From NCBI RefSeq assembly GCF_002846335.1, contig NZ_PJMQ01000001.1, positions 2,852,001 through 2,916,000 of the forward strand: a stretch of 64,000 bases of DNA, read 5' to 3'. Origin of the DNA: Janthinobacterium sp. 61. GTDB taxonomy: Bacteria > Pseudomonadota > Gammaproteobacteria > Burkholderiales > Burkholderiaceae_D. Positions 63,539 through 64,000 of this stretch are shown one piece after another. Below the pieces are notes generated by a model. The model saw nothing but the letters and a program-made list of their open reading frames with translations, was not told the origin of the DNA and searched no databases. Every line of letters starts with the position of its first letter. Position 1 is the stretch's first letter. The translations under genes and the position numbers were made by a program.

Positions 63539-63736
63539 ATGCAAAGCTCAAAACCAGCCTTGATCCAGGATGCCGCTAGCGCCCACGTCCGCCCTCCCGT
63601 CAGCACGGCGCAAGCGGCGCGGCGCATCACCAGCGAAGCGCTGCTGCAGCAGGGCCGCGAAGTGGAAATTGAGCACAGCGGCAAGATCTATCGCCTGCGC
63701 GTCACCCAATTGAACAAGCTGATCCTGACTGCCTGA
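63539..63736 (+). CDS. hemP: Hemin uptake protein HemP
   Basis: 65 residues. The C-terminal half (RRITSEALLQQGREVEIEHSGKIYRLRVTQLNKLILTA) is the HemP fold with its YRLRVTQLNKLILT end. HemP-type proteins sit at the start of heme-uptake operons and assist their expression. A Fur-box-like sequence lies just upstream. The following gene is not a recognised heme transporter in the part visible. Confidence 0.92.
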   Translation: MQSSKPALIQDAASAHVRPPVSTAQAARRITSEALLQQGREVEIEHSGKIYRLRVTQLNKLILTA

Positions 63737-63822
63737 AGCAGCACGGCAGCCAGTCACCATACTCGCCAGCCAGTCGCGCTCCGTGCGCGTAGCCAGCCAA
63801 ACCACCCGCACAGGAGTGTTTG

Positions 63823-64000
63823 ATGGCGAACGACCGACCTTCCCCGATGTTTCCTTCCCCGCAAGGCCAACAGCCTGAATTGCTGCTGTCGGCCGTGCTG
63901 CACCTGATGTCGCACTACCATGCGGGCACTCCATGCGAGAAACTGGCGGGCGTCATCGAACGCCATCTGCAAGTGCTGTCCAGCTCACCCGGCCTGGGTC
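63823..64000 (+). CDS. Unidentified gene, cut by the right window edge
   Basis: 59 codons are visible from ATG 63823 with an AGGAG ribosome site 8 bases before. It starts MANDRPSPMFPSPQGQQPELLLSAV (shown only in part) and continues as a helical, His-containing segment (HLMSHYHAG, CEKLAGVIERHLQVL). I do not recognise it. It follows hemP by 86 bases and may share its iron-linked promoter. Confidence 0.6.
   Translation, partial: MANDRPSPMFPSPQGQQPELLLSAVLHLMSHYHAGTPCEKLAGVIERHLQVLSSSPGLG

Overview
The window is GC-rich chromosomal DNA of a betaproteobacterium. Gene order points to the Burkholderiales and most likely the Oxalobacteraceae (Janthinobacterium/Massilia/Duganella group). The family call is inferred from synteny (fimV-asd-leuB-leuD-ecn-leuC, truA-trpFBA-accD-folC-SPOR-cvpA-purF, rpsF-priB-rpsR-rplI-dnaB) and protein flavour, not from a 16S gene. 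No tRNA, rRNA, CRISPR, prophage or intact insertion sequence was seen. Most of the sequence is core genome, with three accessory-looking blocks.

Left end (1-9.5 kb): the 5' part of alaA (minus strand, TTG start), then a plus-strand block for 4-amino-4-deoxy-L-arabinose lipid A modification: a DUF498 protein, arnT, arnB, arnC, a stand-alone arnA formyltransferase, a stand-alone arnA decarboxylase and arnD. ArnA is split into two genes, and no ArnE/ArnF flippase is visible here. A peroxiredoxin follows.

9.5-20 kb: a PIN-PhoH ATPase, an M50-like membrane protein that has lost its protease motifs, a beta-lactamase-fold serine hydrolase, a 750-bp intergenic region with palindromes and a possible short transcript, a bestrophin-like channel, and a copper regulon (copZ facing gst-cueR-copA). 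Both copper promoters carry 19-bp-spaced CueR-type operators.

20-33.6 kb: the most distinctive block. On the minus strand, in transcription order, are a GAF/HD-GYP protein, a CHASE2 adenylate cyclase, a two-partner-secretion transporter (TpsB), a 2044-residue TpsA adhesin with GLUG and YDG repeats, and a periplasmic FecR-domain protein. A metallo-beta-lactamase-fold hydrolase is divergent from them. This looks like an adhesin export module wired to cyclic nucleotide signalling. Both exported proteins (TpsA and FecR) have a single cysteine in the mature chain, at the extreme C-terminus.

33.6-57.4 kb: core genes. These are pit plus its DUF47 partner, dnaB, the rpsF-priB-rpsR-rplI operon (priB apparently starts at CTG), lexA with two overlapping SOS boxes, a cystathionine-synthase-family enzyme, purF, cvpA, a SPOR protein, folC, accD, trpA (Glu instead of the usual catalytic Asp60), trpB, trpF, truA, fimV/hubP, asd, leuB, leuD, an entericidin lipoprotein and leuC.

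Right end (57.4-64 kb): a cheZ-cheA pair, a structured 466-bp intergenic region with a perfect FNR/ANR box before a universal stress protein, a NarL-type response regulator, a Crp/Fnr-family regulator, a Fur-box-preceded hemP and the start of an unidentified gene cut by the window edge.
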